The notes under the pieces: model-generated
Database searches by the model: none
What the model saw: only the letters and a program-made list of their open reading frames with translations
What the model was told of the DNA's origin: nothing
Source: Siphonodentalium dalli
Lineage: Eukaryota > Mollusca > Scaphopoda > Gadilida > Siphonodentaliidae
Length of the DNA stretch: 64,000 nt
Assembly (NCBI GenBank): GCA_032622095.1
Contig: CP136068.1
Span: forward strand, 130,889,989 to 130,953,988
Direction: 5' to 3'
Shown: positions 55,401 to 64,000 of the stretch, one piece after another
Position numbering within the stretch: position 1 is the stretch's first letter
How the letters are laid out: each line of letters begins with the position of its first letter
Translations under genes and position numbers: made by a program

Positions 55401-58400
55401 CATTTACTGCACAAAAATCAGCAGCATAAAAATACCCAGACCCCTCTCCTAACTCCTGGACACCACCAGACTCTTCCTGGACATCTAATCATACACGATC
55501 GCTAATGTCTCATGTCATGCTTGTCATAGACATATACACTGCACAGTGTCCCATATCCATCCACTCACTAATGGGAATATTATGACCACAAATGTGACCA
55601 CACCCAAAATTCAGGGTTTTTCATCATAATTTAATTTGTAAAAACCTACTCGCGTGCATAACGCAACCGATAGAAAGGCATATGTATAAGTTTTGATAAC
55701 TAGTCACGTATATCTACCATACATTTTAAGGAATTTATCTAATTTTTAACAGTACAATGTTTAATTGAATTTTAAATAGACCACCCCCCCCCCCTCAAAA
55801 TTTCACCATCCGACGATGATTTGGTTCAATGATAGGCGGATGTCCCTTTAAATTTCAGTAATTTTTAGGAGGTTGAGTCGAATTCCTATTAGAGAAACTT
55901 CCATCACCTCGATCGTGCTATTTTGAACATTAAAGGTCCACCATATGCACAAAATTGATGATTTTCAGTAAATTACGCCTCCGGAAAAAGTTGAAGTTCC
56001 GGTGACAGAGGGTTAATACATGTCTCGCATAATCTGAAAATGGGTCGGGAGGGCGTAAAAATACAATAGCTTAACAAAACAAGACAGACTTTGTTTATCA
56101 GTGTTTTTAAATTCGCTGCCCTGAACGATATTTGAAAATTGTGAATTTTCTGCCTATAGGTTACAAACAACTAATTATTTTCCATAGGCGACAGTGTTAA
56201 CTAAAAGTCCCGCCGGACATGGGTTAAGCCTATTTTAACTTCAAGTTGTCAATTTTCCCTTAGAACGTCATCCGCTGCACCAATATGTGACAACAAACGC
56301 GCCCTTTTCGGTATTGTTTTCAAACGATAATCTTGCATTTCCACAACTACCCCATTTACTGCACAAAAATCAGCAGCATAAAAATACCCAGACCCCTTCC
56401 GTAAATTCCTGACACCACCAGACGCTTACTGGACATCTAAACATACACAATCGCCATATTTACGTAGGCTATGATTTTCTGTTCCCGATTAGGGATATTT
56501 CCCTCAATGATAATCAACCAATCAGCAGCCAGAATTTATTTTTATGCTGACTCGAGTTTCCCTACAAAAATTCAAGAAGCGTAACTCTATATAATTAGTT
56601 GCTTGTAACCATGAGATACAGACACAAATAGTTCCGGTTGTTTGAGTCAGCAGTCGCGTGCGGTATGAGATACAGAGGATCACCAACGAGTTAAGTTGGA
56701 ATAGAAGATTTTATGAAACGAATTTGATAATTTTGATTCACAATGAGTCGTAGACACATAACAAAAACTAGACCTTTACGCTTTTTTAACAAATCAAAAT
56801 CTTTAAAAGAAGCGGGAAAATGCATTCAAAAATTCACTCATGTGTAACCGATGTGAACGAGTCGGGGATTGGATGAAGTCAGCGAACCGTTAGCGACGCT
56901 GGCAAAGCTGTGTAAGCAGTGTGGACGAGTCGGGGATTGGGTGAAGTCAGCGAGCCGTGAGTGACGCTGGAAGAGCTGATAACGGAAACGAGCGGGGAGG
57001 CAACTCTAGGAGGCAAGCAGGAGAGAAAGGAGGGAAAAGACAGAGATTGGAAGCGAGAAGAAGATAGATAGAGGTGTTAACAAGAGCCAAGAAAATAGGG
57101 TGAGTTACCAAAAGATAAAGGACGTTACATTATTGGTGGCAGCGGTGGGATATATCCATGCAAAATTATATTCTGTGGACAGAATGAACACAGAATAGAT
57201 GTACATTTTGTTGACATAATTTTGTGAATCACTGAATGGCAAGTTTGGTGGGCAGTACATGACCGCTCACGATAACTTCATTATATAGTGATTATAATTG
57301 GTAACGTCTGTGTTTATCTTTTTTGTTTGGTGATTATTTTTGGTTTAAATAGAATGATTTGGCAAAATATTTGAAAATTGTGAAGGCAATTTGTTAGTAT
57401 AATTCAAATTTAGGGCAGTACATGTATATGGCCGCTCCAATTGTAAACTGTTTTGAATACATCTGTTTCAAGCGACATAAGACACAATAAGTTAACTATG
57501 GCTAGTTATATTGCTACGTCCCCTGAATGGTTTCAAGGAAAACAAGGTGACAATTTTGATGCATGGTTAGAGAGATATGAGCTATGGGCTGAGGTGTATG
57601 CATCAGATGCAAAGGTCAAAATATTTCCCACTCTATTGGGCGATGATGCATTTGCTGTATACATGGGCATTACCCCCAAGGCAAAACAGGTTTGGAATGA
57701 GATTGTAAAAGTGTTTAAAGAGGCATATTCTTCTGATGACTTGGTGGATGTTTTTCGAGCAGAACTTGCAAGAAGAGACCGAAAACCTGATGAGAATCTT
57801 GCAGTTTATGTAGGGGAGCTTAGGTATCTGGCCGATAAATCTTAACCCAAATACAATAATGATGCCATTGAAGATGTGATATTGACTAGATTTCTTGGGG
57901 GCCAGGCGAACTTGGTAGGAAATTAAGGAACCAATACCCAAAAACTAAAGAGGTTATGGCCAAAGCTGCGAAACTAGAAATTCGTTTAGCCACAGAAAGT
58001 AGGAAAGCGAACTGTCAATATGGTGACAGATCAAGCAGGTCCCCCAGATAACATGTTTGAATCTTTTCAAACACAATTGACACAAATACAAGAACAAATT
58101 GCAGCAATTAGTGTGTATAATGGTGGGAGAGGCCAAACAAATCGGGGGAGTTCAGGTGCACCTGACAATCGGGTTTGTTATGGATGCAATGGTACTGGCT
58201 ATTTTATAGAGAGTGTCCAACTGTTTCTAGGCAGAGAGGTCGTCAACATTACAGGGCTCCATTTCGAGGTACTGGTCCAAGGGGTCGTGGTCGGAGTCAG
58301 TCTTTCCAAATTAATCGTGGTTCTGAATCATGGTCATCAATTCATGATTTAAACGGGTAGTGACTGATTGATATTAAGCCCAAAGAGTAGGTTGGACAAC

Positions 58401-61400
58401 GTGTCAGACATCACAGGGTTGTCATCCCTGGTGTATGCCAGTGTTGATGGGGTTGAAACTAAGGTTTTGGTCGACACTTGTGCTGCAATTTGTATCATAA
58501 GTGATCGGTTCCGAAAGAATCACAAACTGTTGAGTTCCAAACAGTTGACTCCTATCAAAATATCAGCAACCTCGGTAAGTAATCAGCCTGTAGTGTTGTT
58601 GGGGGAACTTCAAGTTTCTCTCACTATTGGGTCGATGGAGATTAAGTTCCCTTTTCTTGTCGCAAAGAATGTCTCCTTTCGTGTGCTTATTGGATGGAAT
58701 TTGATTGAGAAATTTGGCATAACAATAGATGCAAATGATGGTGTTCTCAATATAGAGGATGTGACAGTTCCTTTCATTCCAAAATGGAGAGCATTTCCAA
58801 GTGTTTGTGGTGTCTCTGTGGCATCTGATGTATGGATTCCTGCCAGGACAGAGAAATTATCAGCCGCTGGGGTTGAACCAGACAAGTTTAATATTGATAA
58901 AGTTCTGAAATGTCCTACTCCTAACACAGTTAGTCAAATACAAAGTATTTTGTGCTTGGAACTTGACATCCCAGCCAATCCTTGCCTATCCAGACTTCGC
59001 AAAACCTTTTATAATTCAAACTGACGCTTCTAATCGAGTAGTTGCGGCCGTTCTGTCACAAGTTGTAGAGGGGAGATAATCTGTTATTTCTTATGCTAGT
59101 GCTGCACTGTCAAAAACAGCACAGAGATGGAGCAGATATGACAAAGCGTTTTGGGGTGTTGTATGGGCAATACGCCATTGCAGACTTTATTTAGTAGGTT
59201 CTAGCTTTGAACTATTCACAGATCATAAGCCTCTATGCAATATTAGAGATGTTAAGCCCGGTTCAGATCCATCTGGCAGGAGAGAGAGCTGGGCCATAGA
59301 ATTATCTGCCTATGATTTTTTCATCAGACACAAAAGTGGTATACTAAATGGGAATGCTGATGCTCTGTCTAGAATAATATATGTGGAAAACATTTCTGGT
59401 GAGGCAGGCATGTAGCCGCTTCCCAGAGAAAGTATCAGTGGTAAATTCTGACAACACTTCCCCCAGTGAGGAAGCATATGGCCGCTTCCTGTGTGGAGAA
59501 TCGTAAGACACCAGTTAGTGAGCCAGAAAACACCCATGATCCATTGCAGAGCATCAGAAGACTTGGTACAAAGCAAAGAGAAGATTCTGATATTGGATTA
59601 GTGATCCAAATGCTTGAAGATGGATAGAGGCCACCATGTCCGGTTGGAAGTAGCAAGTTTTTGAGGAGTTTGTGGACACAATGGAACAGGTTGGACATCA
59701 AAGATGGCATACTATATCGAAGATGGGAAGACAGCAATGGGTTCCGTCACTCGACTTCAGGCCATAGTCCCACGTGGTTGTAGAGAAGATGTTATGAGAG
59801 AGGCTCATGACGGTGCGTCTGGATGTCACATGGGCACAGATAAAACACTCCATAAGTTACAGGATAGATTGTATTGGAAATGTATGGTTCAGGATGTGGA
59901 GCAATGGTGTCTCTCGTGCATAACATGTGCTGCTTGTAAGCCACCAACAGTGAAGGCAAAAGGTGCAATGGCGGCATACCGAGCTAGTTACCCATTCGAA
60001 CGAATAGCTCTGGATATTGTAGGACCTCTACCAAAGTCTGATCAAGGAAATACATATATTCTTGTTGTTTCTGACTATTTCACGACGTGGCCAGAAGCTT
60101 TTGCACTCGATAATCATACAGCAGAAACCATAGCAGAATTGTTGTTTAAAGAAGTGTTTTTTCGTTTTGGCATTCCTGCTAAAATTCATTCCTACCAGGG
60201 AGCAGAATTTATTTCAACATTGTTTAGAAATATATGTGATCTCCTCGACATAGAAAATACACAAACTACACCATATCACCACAGTCGGATGGGTTAGTAG
60301 AACGACTAAATAGAACTATTGTTGCTATGTTAAAGTCAATGGTTTCAGAGAATCAAAGAGATTGGGATCTTCTAGCCTATAGATCGAGTGTGCACTCACC
60401 AACAAAATACACCCCCCCCCCCATTTCTTAATGTTTGGTAGAGAAGTTACTCTACCCATTGATATATTATATGGTGGGATTCAGTGGAGGTTTGATTCTA
60501 GTATTGATTATGTGAATAGATTGAGGAAACACATGGAAATTAGTTTTAGTCAGAGCAAATGCTGGGATTGCCCAAGAAAGACAGAAGCATTTCTATGATA
60601 AGCGGAAAAAGGGCCCATATACGATGTTGGAGATCTTGTCATGATATATAAGCCCATTGCCAAAAAGGGTAGATCGCCTAAATTCAATCGGGGTTGTGTT
60701 GGACCTTATATTATCACCACGGATATTACTTATTTAGTTTATCGGGTGAAGTTGATCGAATGCAATAAGAAGAAAGTGGTTCACTATGAAAGAATGAAAC
60801 CATTTAGAGGGGTATTTAACTCCCAGAAAGGTCGAGATAGTGTTGGTCATGAGGACCTTAGAGGTCAAAATGCTGACGAAGTTAACACTGACGCCACACC
60901 CACACACACACATGTCAGCCCAGATTCAGACAGTAATAAAATCTTATTTGTAGATAGTGACAATGAAAGTGACGATTTTGATGTTAGTTTTGCTTCTCCA
61001 TCCCATAATTCCCATAGCAATTCTGAATTACATGTCGATTCCGAGATAGTTTATTCACAACAGAGCATTTGGCCGCGCCTGAATGATGTTATATCACACG
61101 AACCTATTGCAGAAACTGACACATTGCCCAATCAGTCTCAGGTGACCATTCGTGACTCAAATAACACTGCCGATAACTGGAGTGCTCATCAGACAAGATC
61201 TGGTCGCATAACTAAAAAAAAAACCCTCCCGCCTTGAGGGCTATCAACTTTTTGACTAAACCATTTCATGATTTTTTTAGTCGATTCTTGATGGTCACGA
61301 TGTGGACCATAACTAATTTTAAAGTGTACAGTTTGAAACCCCATTTGTCGCACATGATCACAGGGCTGTACAGTTTGAATTTGTTATCACTTATACAGAC

Positions 61401-62354
61401 CTTATCCTGTCAAAAGTATTCAAGTGTTTACTCACTCAATGCAGACAATGTACAGTTGTATGATTTTAATACTCATAATTTGATTCAATTCTTGTTGAGT
61501 TGTAGTCAGGATATTTGTATGCATTGCTGGTGGAAGGTGTGTAACCGGTGTGAACGAGTCGGGGATTGAATGAAATCAGCGAGCCGTTAGCGACGCTGGG
61601 AGAGCTGTGTAATCAGTGTGGACGAGTCGGGGATTGGTCGAAGTCAGCGAGCCGTGAGTGACGCTGGAAGAGCTGATAACGGAAGCGAACGGGGGAGGCA
61701 ACTCCAGAAGGCAAGCAGGAGAGAAAGGAGAGAAAAGACAGATATTGGAAGCGAGAAGAAGATAGCTAGAGGTGTTAACAAGAGCCAAGAAAATAGGGTG
61801 AGTTACCAACAGATAAAGGAAGTTACACATGCACGGCGTTGGCTGAGACGCTTCACAACCGTTTACGACAGTATTGTGCGCTCAGATTGGCAACGAAAAA
61901 TATAGTCCCCGAATATGCCTCTTTGTTTTTGTGCCTATTTTCGTTATATAGTGCAACGAAGTTGGACAAGAATTTAACTCTACTGAACAATGCAATGTCT
62001 GGTATTGGTCTCTTTCGCGGCTTTACACAATCGTATTAATCTGCGTGGTAATTTTGTTGGCGCGATGCCAATATCCAACGAAGCACGCGCCTATTAAATA
62101 TCATATTTGAGATATAAGGAAATATGTAATGTTTTTTTAATGATATATCTACTAGGGATTGCATGTGGTCCAGGCAAATCTCATATAGCTATCTCACACG
62201 GACTGCCTGTGCTAAAATGTGCAGGGTGGGAGAAACTTCCATTTCACCCAGGTCGTGATGGATATTATTATAGTCTTACCTCGGATCGAAGCTATGAATT
62301 TCGCAGCCATAGTATTTTTCAATTCCATCGTCAAATGACCACTCATCGGCTATC
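52197..62354 (-). CDS. METTL24-like (FkbM-type) methyltransferase, C-terminal three exons
   Basis: The minus-strand exons are 62354-62280, 54642-54504 and 52496-52197, with GT-AG boundaries and matching phases (1/2, 2/0, 0). The product runs IADEWSFDDGIEKYYGCEIH, SFDPS, MVKEDHLRSKSIHFHRTGLG, WKMMTIKSILEMLGH, then IDILKMDIEGSEFDAL and LKNVRQLMVEFHAYN to a TAA stop (99 codons in the last exon). This is the C-terminal half of the animal METTL24 family, a SAM-dependent methyltransferase fold related to FkbM. LKMDIEGSE and VEFH are its most conserved parts. The substrate is unknown. Upstream exons with the N-terminal half were not recognised and may lie beyond the window. A Ty3-type element fills most of the 7.6-kb intron. 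Confidence 0.87.
52545..52911. other. Intron of the METTL24-like gene, no recognised feature
   Basis: Nothing recognised before the MITE copy. Confidence 0.4.
52912..53374. mobile_element. MITE family 1, near-complete copy
   Basis: It starts TTAAAGGTACTAAATACGAC and ends CGGATTGAGTACCTTCAA. The interior has ATAATGCTAACCACTGTCAA, TTTTAGAGTTATCCACCTTC, ATCACTCTGAGCTTTGATGG and CCTCGACTCGAATCAA in the family order. Confidence 0.92.
53620..53965. repeat. 160-bp-family repeat, reverse orientation
   Basis: ATCCCATGACATTCCCCTGT, GCCAATTTCCTACATATCGT, GCGGCACATATCCAATTAAT and TTATTAGTGCCCATTTAAGT are the reverse complements of words in the array at 23715-24370. Confidence 0.75.
54097..54484. mobile_element. 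Small element with 26-bp terminal inverted repeats, beside a splice donor
   Basis: CCTGCAAATAGTATGTCTGT at left is mirrored by ACAGACACACTATTTGCAGG at right (26 bp with one difference). Just inside each end, AAATTCACCCTCTGGTGACC and AAATTCACCCTCTGGGGACC form a direct repeat followed by TCATTCTG. Its right edge is about 20 bp from the donor of the 54642-54504 exon on the minus strand. Confidence 0.88.
54504..54642 (-). CDS. METTL24-like gene, internal exon
   Basis: The acceptor is TTGACACAG (above 54642) and the donor GTAAGT (plus-strand ACTTAC, 54498-54503). One base completes a serine codon, then 46 codons. SIHFHRTGLGGKDEV and WKMMTIKSILEMLGHTQ match the family segment between the FDPS motif and LKMDIE. 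Confidence 0.87.
54695..55100. mobile_element. MITE family 1 copy, diverged
   Basis: TTAAAGGGACCCAAGCCGAT opens it. ATATCATCAAGTTACAAAAA, TAGAGTTATCCATCTTCATC and GAACTTTGATGGGTGGGTTC follow in family order. The right terminal repeat is lost after ATAGTAATTTTGGGAGCG. It lies about 50 bp upstream of the 54642 exon on the minus strand. Confidence 0.83.
55109..55505. repeat. Dispersed repeat, copy 1 (with internal duplication)
   Basis: AAATAGTTCCGGTTG...GCAGTCGCGTGCGG occurs twice (55109 and 55163). It is followed by about 300 bp from TATAGGTTACAAACAACTAA to GGACATCTAATCATACACGA. The same 300-bp block is repeated directly at 56157-56460. Confidence 0.88.
55506..56156. other. Intron sequence between repeat copies
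   Basis: A C-run lies at about 55785-55795. No other feature was recognised. Confidence 0.4.
56157..56670. repeat. Dispersed repeat, copy 2
   Basis: TATAGGTTACAAACAACTAA through GGACATCTAAACATACACAA repeats 55203-55500 with about 95% identity by eye. After a further 160 bp, AAATAGTTCCGGTTGTTTGA and GCAGTCGCGTGCGG reappear (56622-56660). Confidence 0.87.
56843..57129 (+). repeat. 5' LTR
   Basis: TGTAACCG...GTTACA, 287 bp. It contains an internal direct duplication of about 66 bp: GTGTGAACGAGTCGGGGATT and GTGTGGACGAGTCGGGGATT, each followed by GAAGTCAGCGA and GACGCTGG. Confidence 0.93.
57134..57151 (+). other. Primer-binding site, tRNA-Leu type
   Basis: TGGTGGCAGCGGTGGGAT begins four bases after the 5' LTR. 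Its reverse complement matches the 3' end (ending in CCA) of animal leucine tRNAs as I recall them. The position and the TGG start are as expected for minus-strand priming. Confidence 0.8.
57498..58360 (+). pseudogene. gag relic of the Ty3-type element
   Basis: The ATG at 57498 opens MASYIATSPEWFQGKQGDNF; WLERYELWAEVY and FRAELARRDRKPDENLAVYV are typical capsid-region words. A TAA stop occurs at about 57843, then further stops and frame changes. A single CCHC zinc knuckle near 58168-58225 (CYGCNGTG) has tyrosine at the histidine position and a frame break before its last cysteine. Not functional as it stands. Confidence 0.85.
58368..59024 (+). pseudogene. Protease region and deleted reverse transcriptase junction
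   Basis: The 218-codon open frame contains a retropepsin-like segment. KVLVDTCAAICIIS carries cysteine in place of the glycine of the catalytic D-T-G, and VLIGWNLIEKFGITID is the flap/second half. Near residue 165 (ARTEKLSAAGVEPDKFNIDK) the sequence jumps from the protease C-terminus to the end of the reverse transcriptase domain. The palm, including the YxDD motif, is missing. A second jump occurs near 58950. Confidence 0.83.
58965..59400 (+). pseudogene. RNase H domain relic
   Basis: In a different frame from the upstream ORF, IIQTDASN, SYASAALSKTAQRWS, FELFTDHKPL and HKSGILNGNADALSR appear in the standard order, with one TAA near 59080. TDAS and TDHK contain catalytic acids of the family. 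Confidence 0.85.
59704..60297 (+). pseudogene. Integrase region, catalytic aspartate replaced
   Basis: The 197-codon frame has the H2C2 zinc motif (AHDGASGCH...WCLSCITC) and the core. The first catalytic aspartate is in IALDIVGPLP. At the second, HSDQG reads HSYQG, so the acidic residue is lost. A single-base deletion near 60284 shifts the frame just before the third catalytic acid, ending the frame at TAG. Confidence 0.87.
60298..61237 (+). pseudogene. Integrase C-terminal part and GPY/F module
   Basis: After the shift, LVERLNRTIV and FGREVTLPID continue the integrase, interrupted by a C-run at 60412-60421 and other breaks. The frame 60641-61237 (198 codons) holds KFNRGCVGPYIIT, a GPY/F-type motif, then an acidic, serine-rich tail ending SAHQTRSGRITKKK. 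Confidence 0.82.
61240..61539 (+). other. Retrotransposon 3' non-coding region
   Basis: Between the last frame and the 3' LTR there is no recognisable frame and no envelope gene. A purine-rich GGTGGAAGGTG lies immediately before the LTR and is the likely polypurine primer for plus-strand synthesis. Confidence 0.6.
61540..61827 (+). repeat. 3' LTR
   Basis: TGTAACCGG...GTTACA, 288 bp, colinear with 56843-57129, including the internal duplication. About 20 differences from the 5' LTR. Confidence 0.93.
61832..62279. other. Intron sequence, no recognised feature
   Basis: Between the retrotransposon and the methyltransferase exon I see no repeat or exon. Confidence 0.4.
62280..62354 (-). CDS. METTL24-like gene, exon with the FDPS motif
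   Basis: The acceptor is CTGTTCTAG (above 62354), with a branch-like TACTAAC upstream. The donor is GTAAGA (plus-strand TCTTAC, 62274-62279). 75 bp: one base, 24 codons, two bases. IADEWSFDDGIEKYYGCEIH then SFDP and AG, which joins C at 54642 to make serine. The W-S-F-D and GC.(I/V)HSFDPS patterns are family-specific. Confidence 0.84.
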
Positions 62355-63611
62355 CTAGAACAGCGAAAGTTAGTAATAGTATATTGATATTAATAGATGA
62401 TACAATATATGCGCGGCATGGAGTTGCCAAAACAAAAAATGGAGGAGGAATAGTCCACGAACCGCAGACGGTGTTAATTTCTTGTTGTGTTGACATACTT
62501 TCTCACCCATGTCCACTTTATGATATTAATCTCGATTGTTATATCGAACATTTGTTTGAATTGTCATAAAATATTGACACATTTTTATTTTCTGCGACTT
62601 TTTGAAATCGTTCTCAGATTTTACAATTGACGGTAACTTTGTTTGCGATGGCGGTGAGTATAACTATGTTATTAGTTACAACTACAGGACTCAGGAGGGG
62701 CAAATTCAACGCTTTGGTGGCAACTCGTGGGTGTCCCTCTTGTCGGGGGGCTATTACTCTTCCCCTCTTGGGCGGCAACTTGCCTCTTTTGGAAAGGGTA
62801 CTTGTTTTGGTCCATCAAATGTGACAAGATGTTTAGCAGTTTTCGGAGGGCAATCTACCCAATTGACGTTGTGGATTACTCAACTTATTTGGTGTTGTAT
62901 TCAGTAATATTAACCCACTTTGGCTGGTTTTGCAACTAGCACGTGGGTTATACCTAACATCCTTCATGGGCAATGTTAACGCCTTTGAGTGTTTATTTAA
63001 CAAACTGTCCTCTATAGCTAGGCCCACCCATCCGAATAGATAGAACAATGTTGTTACATTATTTATTGAAAGTTATCCAATAACAAAATGTCGCACGTTT
63101 AAACCTGTGTCGTGTAAACAGAACTGGTACAGCAATTTGTCAACGTCTATATATACATATATGTTATGCATGTCGCTATACCATAATTTACTGTGTGAAT
63201 GACGCGAGAGTGTCAAATAAATATAGTGTATGCATAGAAACGGGCACCTCCACTCTGGCTTGGTTTGTATCTTTTGGTCCAATAATTTTTGTTTTTGGCT
63301 CGATATTTTTGTAATCCGAAATGTTTCGCTGACATGAGCGCTACAGTATAATACATCCAATAATTTAGAACACGCCGCAATCAACACACTAAAACGAAAT
63401 TATATATAACTATTTTTTTTCCCTCAATGCTTAATGCTTTTATGACATAACATAAGTTAACGGGTTATGTCAACTTCTGTGTCTTCAATTTTTCACATTA
63501 ATATTGCATTTACTATTACATAATTATGTACCTGTTAAATGTGCTTTTGCCATGTATTAATATTTAAATGTGTATATCTCACATATCATATTTATTGTTT
63601 TATTGTGATTA
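62355..63611. other. Upstream intron or flank; unexplained open frame at 62602-62907
   Basis: A 101-codon plus frame (TIDGNFVCDGGEYNYVISYN..., glycine-rich) overlaps a 65-codon frame at 62627. Neither has a motif I know. I could not find the next upstream methyltransferase exon here. The rest is AT-rich. Confidence 0.35.
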
Positions 63612-64000
63612 AAGGTACTCAATCAGATTCGAGCTTTCCCATATCATCAGATTCAAACAACAGCAACGACATTTTTGTAAATGCGCTTCAGTTATCAAAA
63701 TCGAGTAATTGCCCAAAAATAATGCTAACCATAGTCAACTATAGTATATAATTGCCAAAAATATGTTATTTATCAACATTTTGTTCAACAACCTTTTGCC
63801 GGTTTGTCAAATATCTGACACAAAAAAAGTCACTTGGTTTTAGAGTTATCCATCTTCATCCGCAATTTGGTCCGAGATGTCTTCTCGTCAACTGTTTACT
63901 GGTTTACTGGCCACATAAACATTTTGGTGGTGAATAATAATGGATTTAAAAACATCGATATCTTATCACTCTGAGCTTTGATGGGTGGGTTCCTCGACTC
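63612..64000. mobile_element. MITE family 1 copy, cut by the window end
   Basis: It starts TTAAAGGTACTCAATCAGAT. ATAATGCTAACCATAGTCAA, TTTTAGAGTTATCCATCTTC and CTCTGAGCTTTGATGGGTGG follow. The window ends at CCTCGACTC, about 60-70 bp before the expected right terminal repeat. Confidence 0.9.

Larger units (their letters stand above)
56843..61827 (+). mobile_element. Ty3-type (gypsy-like) LTR retrotransposon, decayed
   Basis: LTRs at 56843-57129 and 61540-61827 both begin TGTAAC and end GTTACA. A 4-bp direct repeat, CATG, flanks the whole element (56839-56842 and 61828-61831). The order gag, zinc knuckle, protease, RNase H, integrase and GPY/F is typical of Ty3-type elements; the reverse transcriptase palm is deleted. 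No envelope-like frame was seen. LTRs differ at roughly 20 of 287 positions by eye, about 7%, so the insertion is old. It lies in the METTL24-like intron, antisense to that gene. Multiple stops, shifts and deletions leave it non-autonomous. Confidence 0.93.

Noticed and set aside
55109-56670. tRNA-derived SINE
   Set aside because: I looked for A- and B-box-like promoter words (such as GGTTCGA) and found none.

Overview
This window looks like nuclear DNA from an invertebrate animal, most likely a marine lophotrochozoan such as a mollusc. That is an inference from AT-rich sequence, long GT-AG introns, very dense short inverted-repeat transposons, several minisatellites, LINE relics, a Ty3-type LTR element, a CARD-caspase gene and an animal Crypton-type recombinase. 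Nothing suggests bacteria: there are no operons, and long open frames occur only in exons and retroelements.

Three multi-exon genes can be assembled by matching splice sites, reading phase and family motifs. (1) Plus strand, 4990-32897: a CARD-caspase homologue of at least eight coding exons. It has a complete CARD, a p20 half and a p10 half ending in a stop. The catalytic cysteine position is leucine and the S1-pocket segment is missing, so it is predicted to be a pseudo-caspase. (2) Plus strand, 44286 to about 46938: a four-exon tyrosine recombinase of the Crypton/DUF3504 type. Its catalytic residues are all visible, but two frame breaks interrupt the last exon. (3) Minus strand, 62354 to 52197: the last three exons of a METTL24-like (FkbM-type) methyltransferase; its 5' exons lie outside the window or were not recognised.

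Most of the remaining DNA is repeats, many inside introns. The long first intron of the caspase holds a 40-bp minisatellite, a LINE fragment, a 45-bp tandem array, a 2-kb inverted repeat and one copy of a 1.7-kb duplication whose partner lies beyond the CARD exon. At least six families of short inverted-repeat elements recur, the commonest beginning AAAGGTACTCAATCCGA. Two arrays of the same 20-bp minisatellite bracket the recombinase gene. A GC-rich element with long terminal inverted repeats and apparent 12-bp target duplications lies at 41.5-42.3 kb. A decayed Ty3-type retrotransposon (56.84-61.83 kb) sits in an intron of the methyltransferase gene, in the opposite orientation.

All calls come from reading the sequence by eye. 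Exon boundaries rest on splice signals and phase, and family names on recognised motifs, without database searches.
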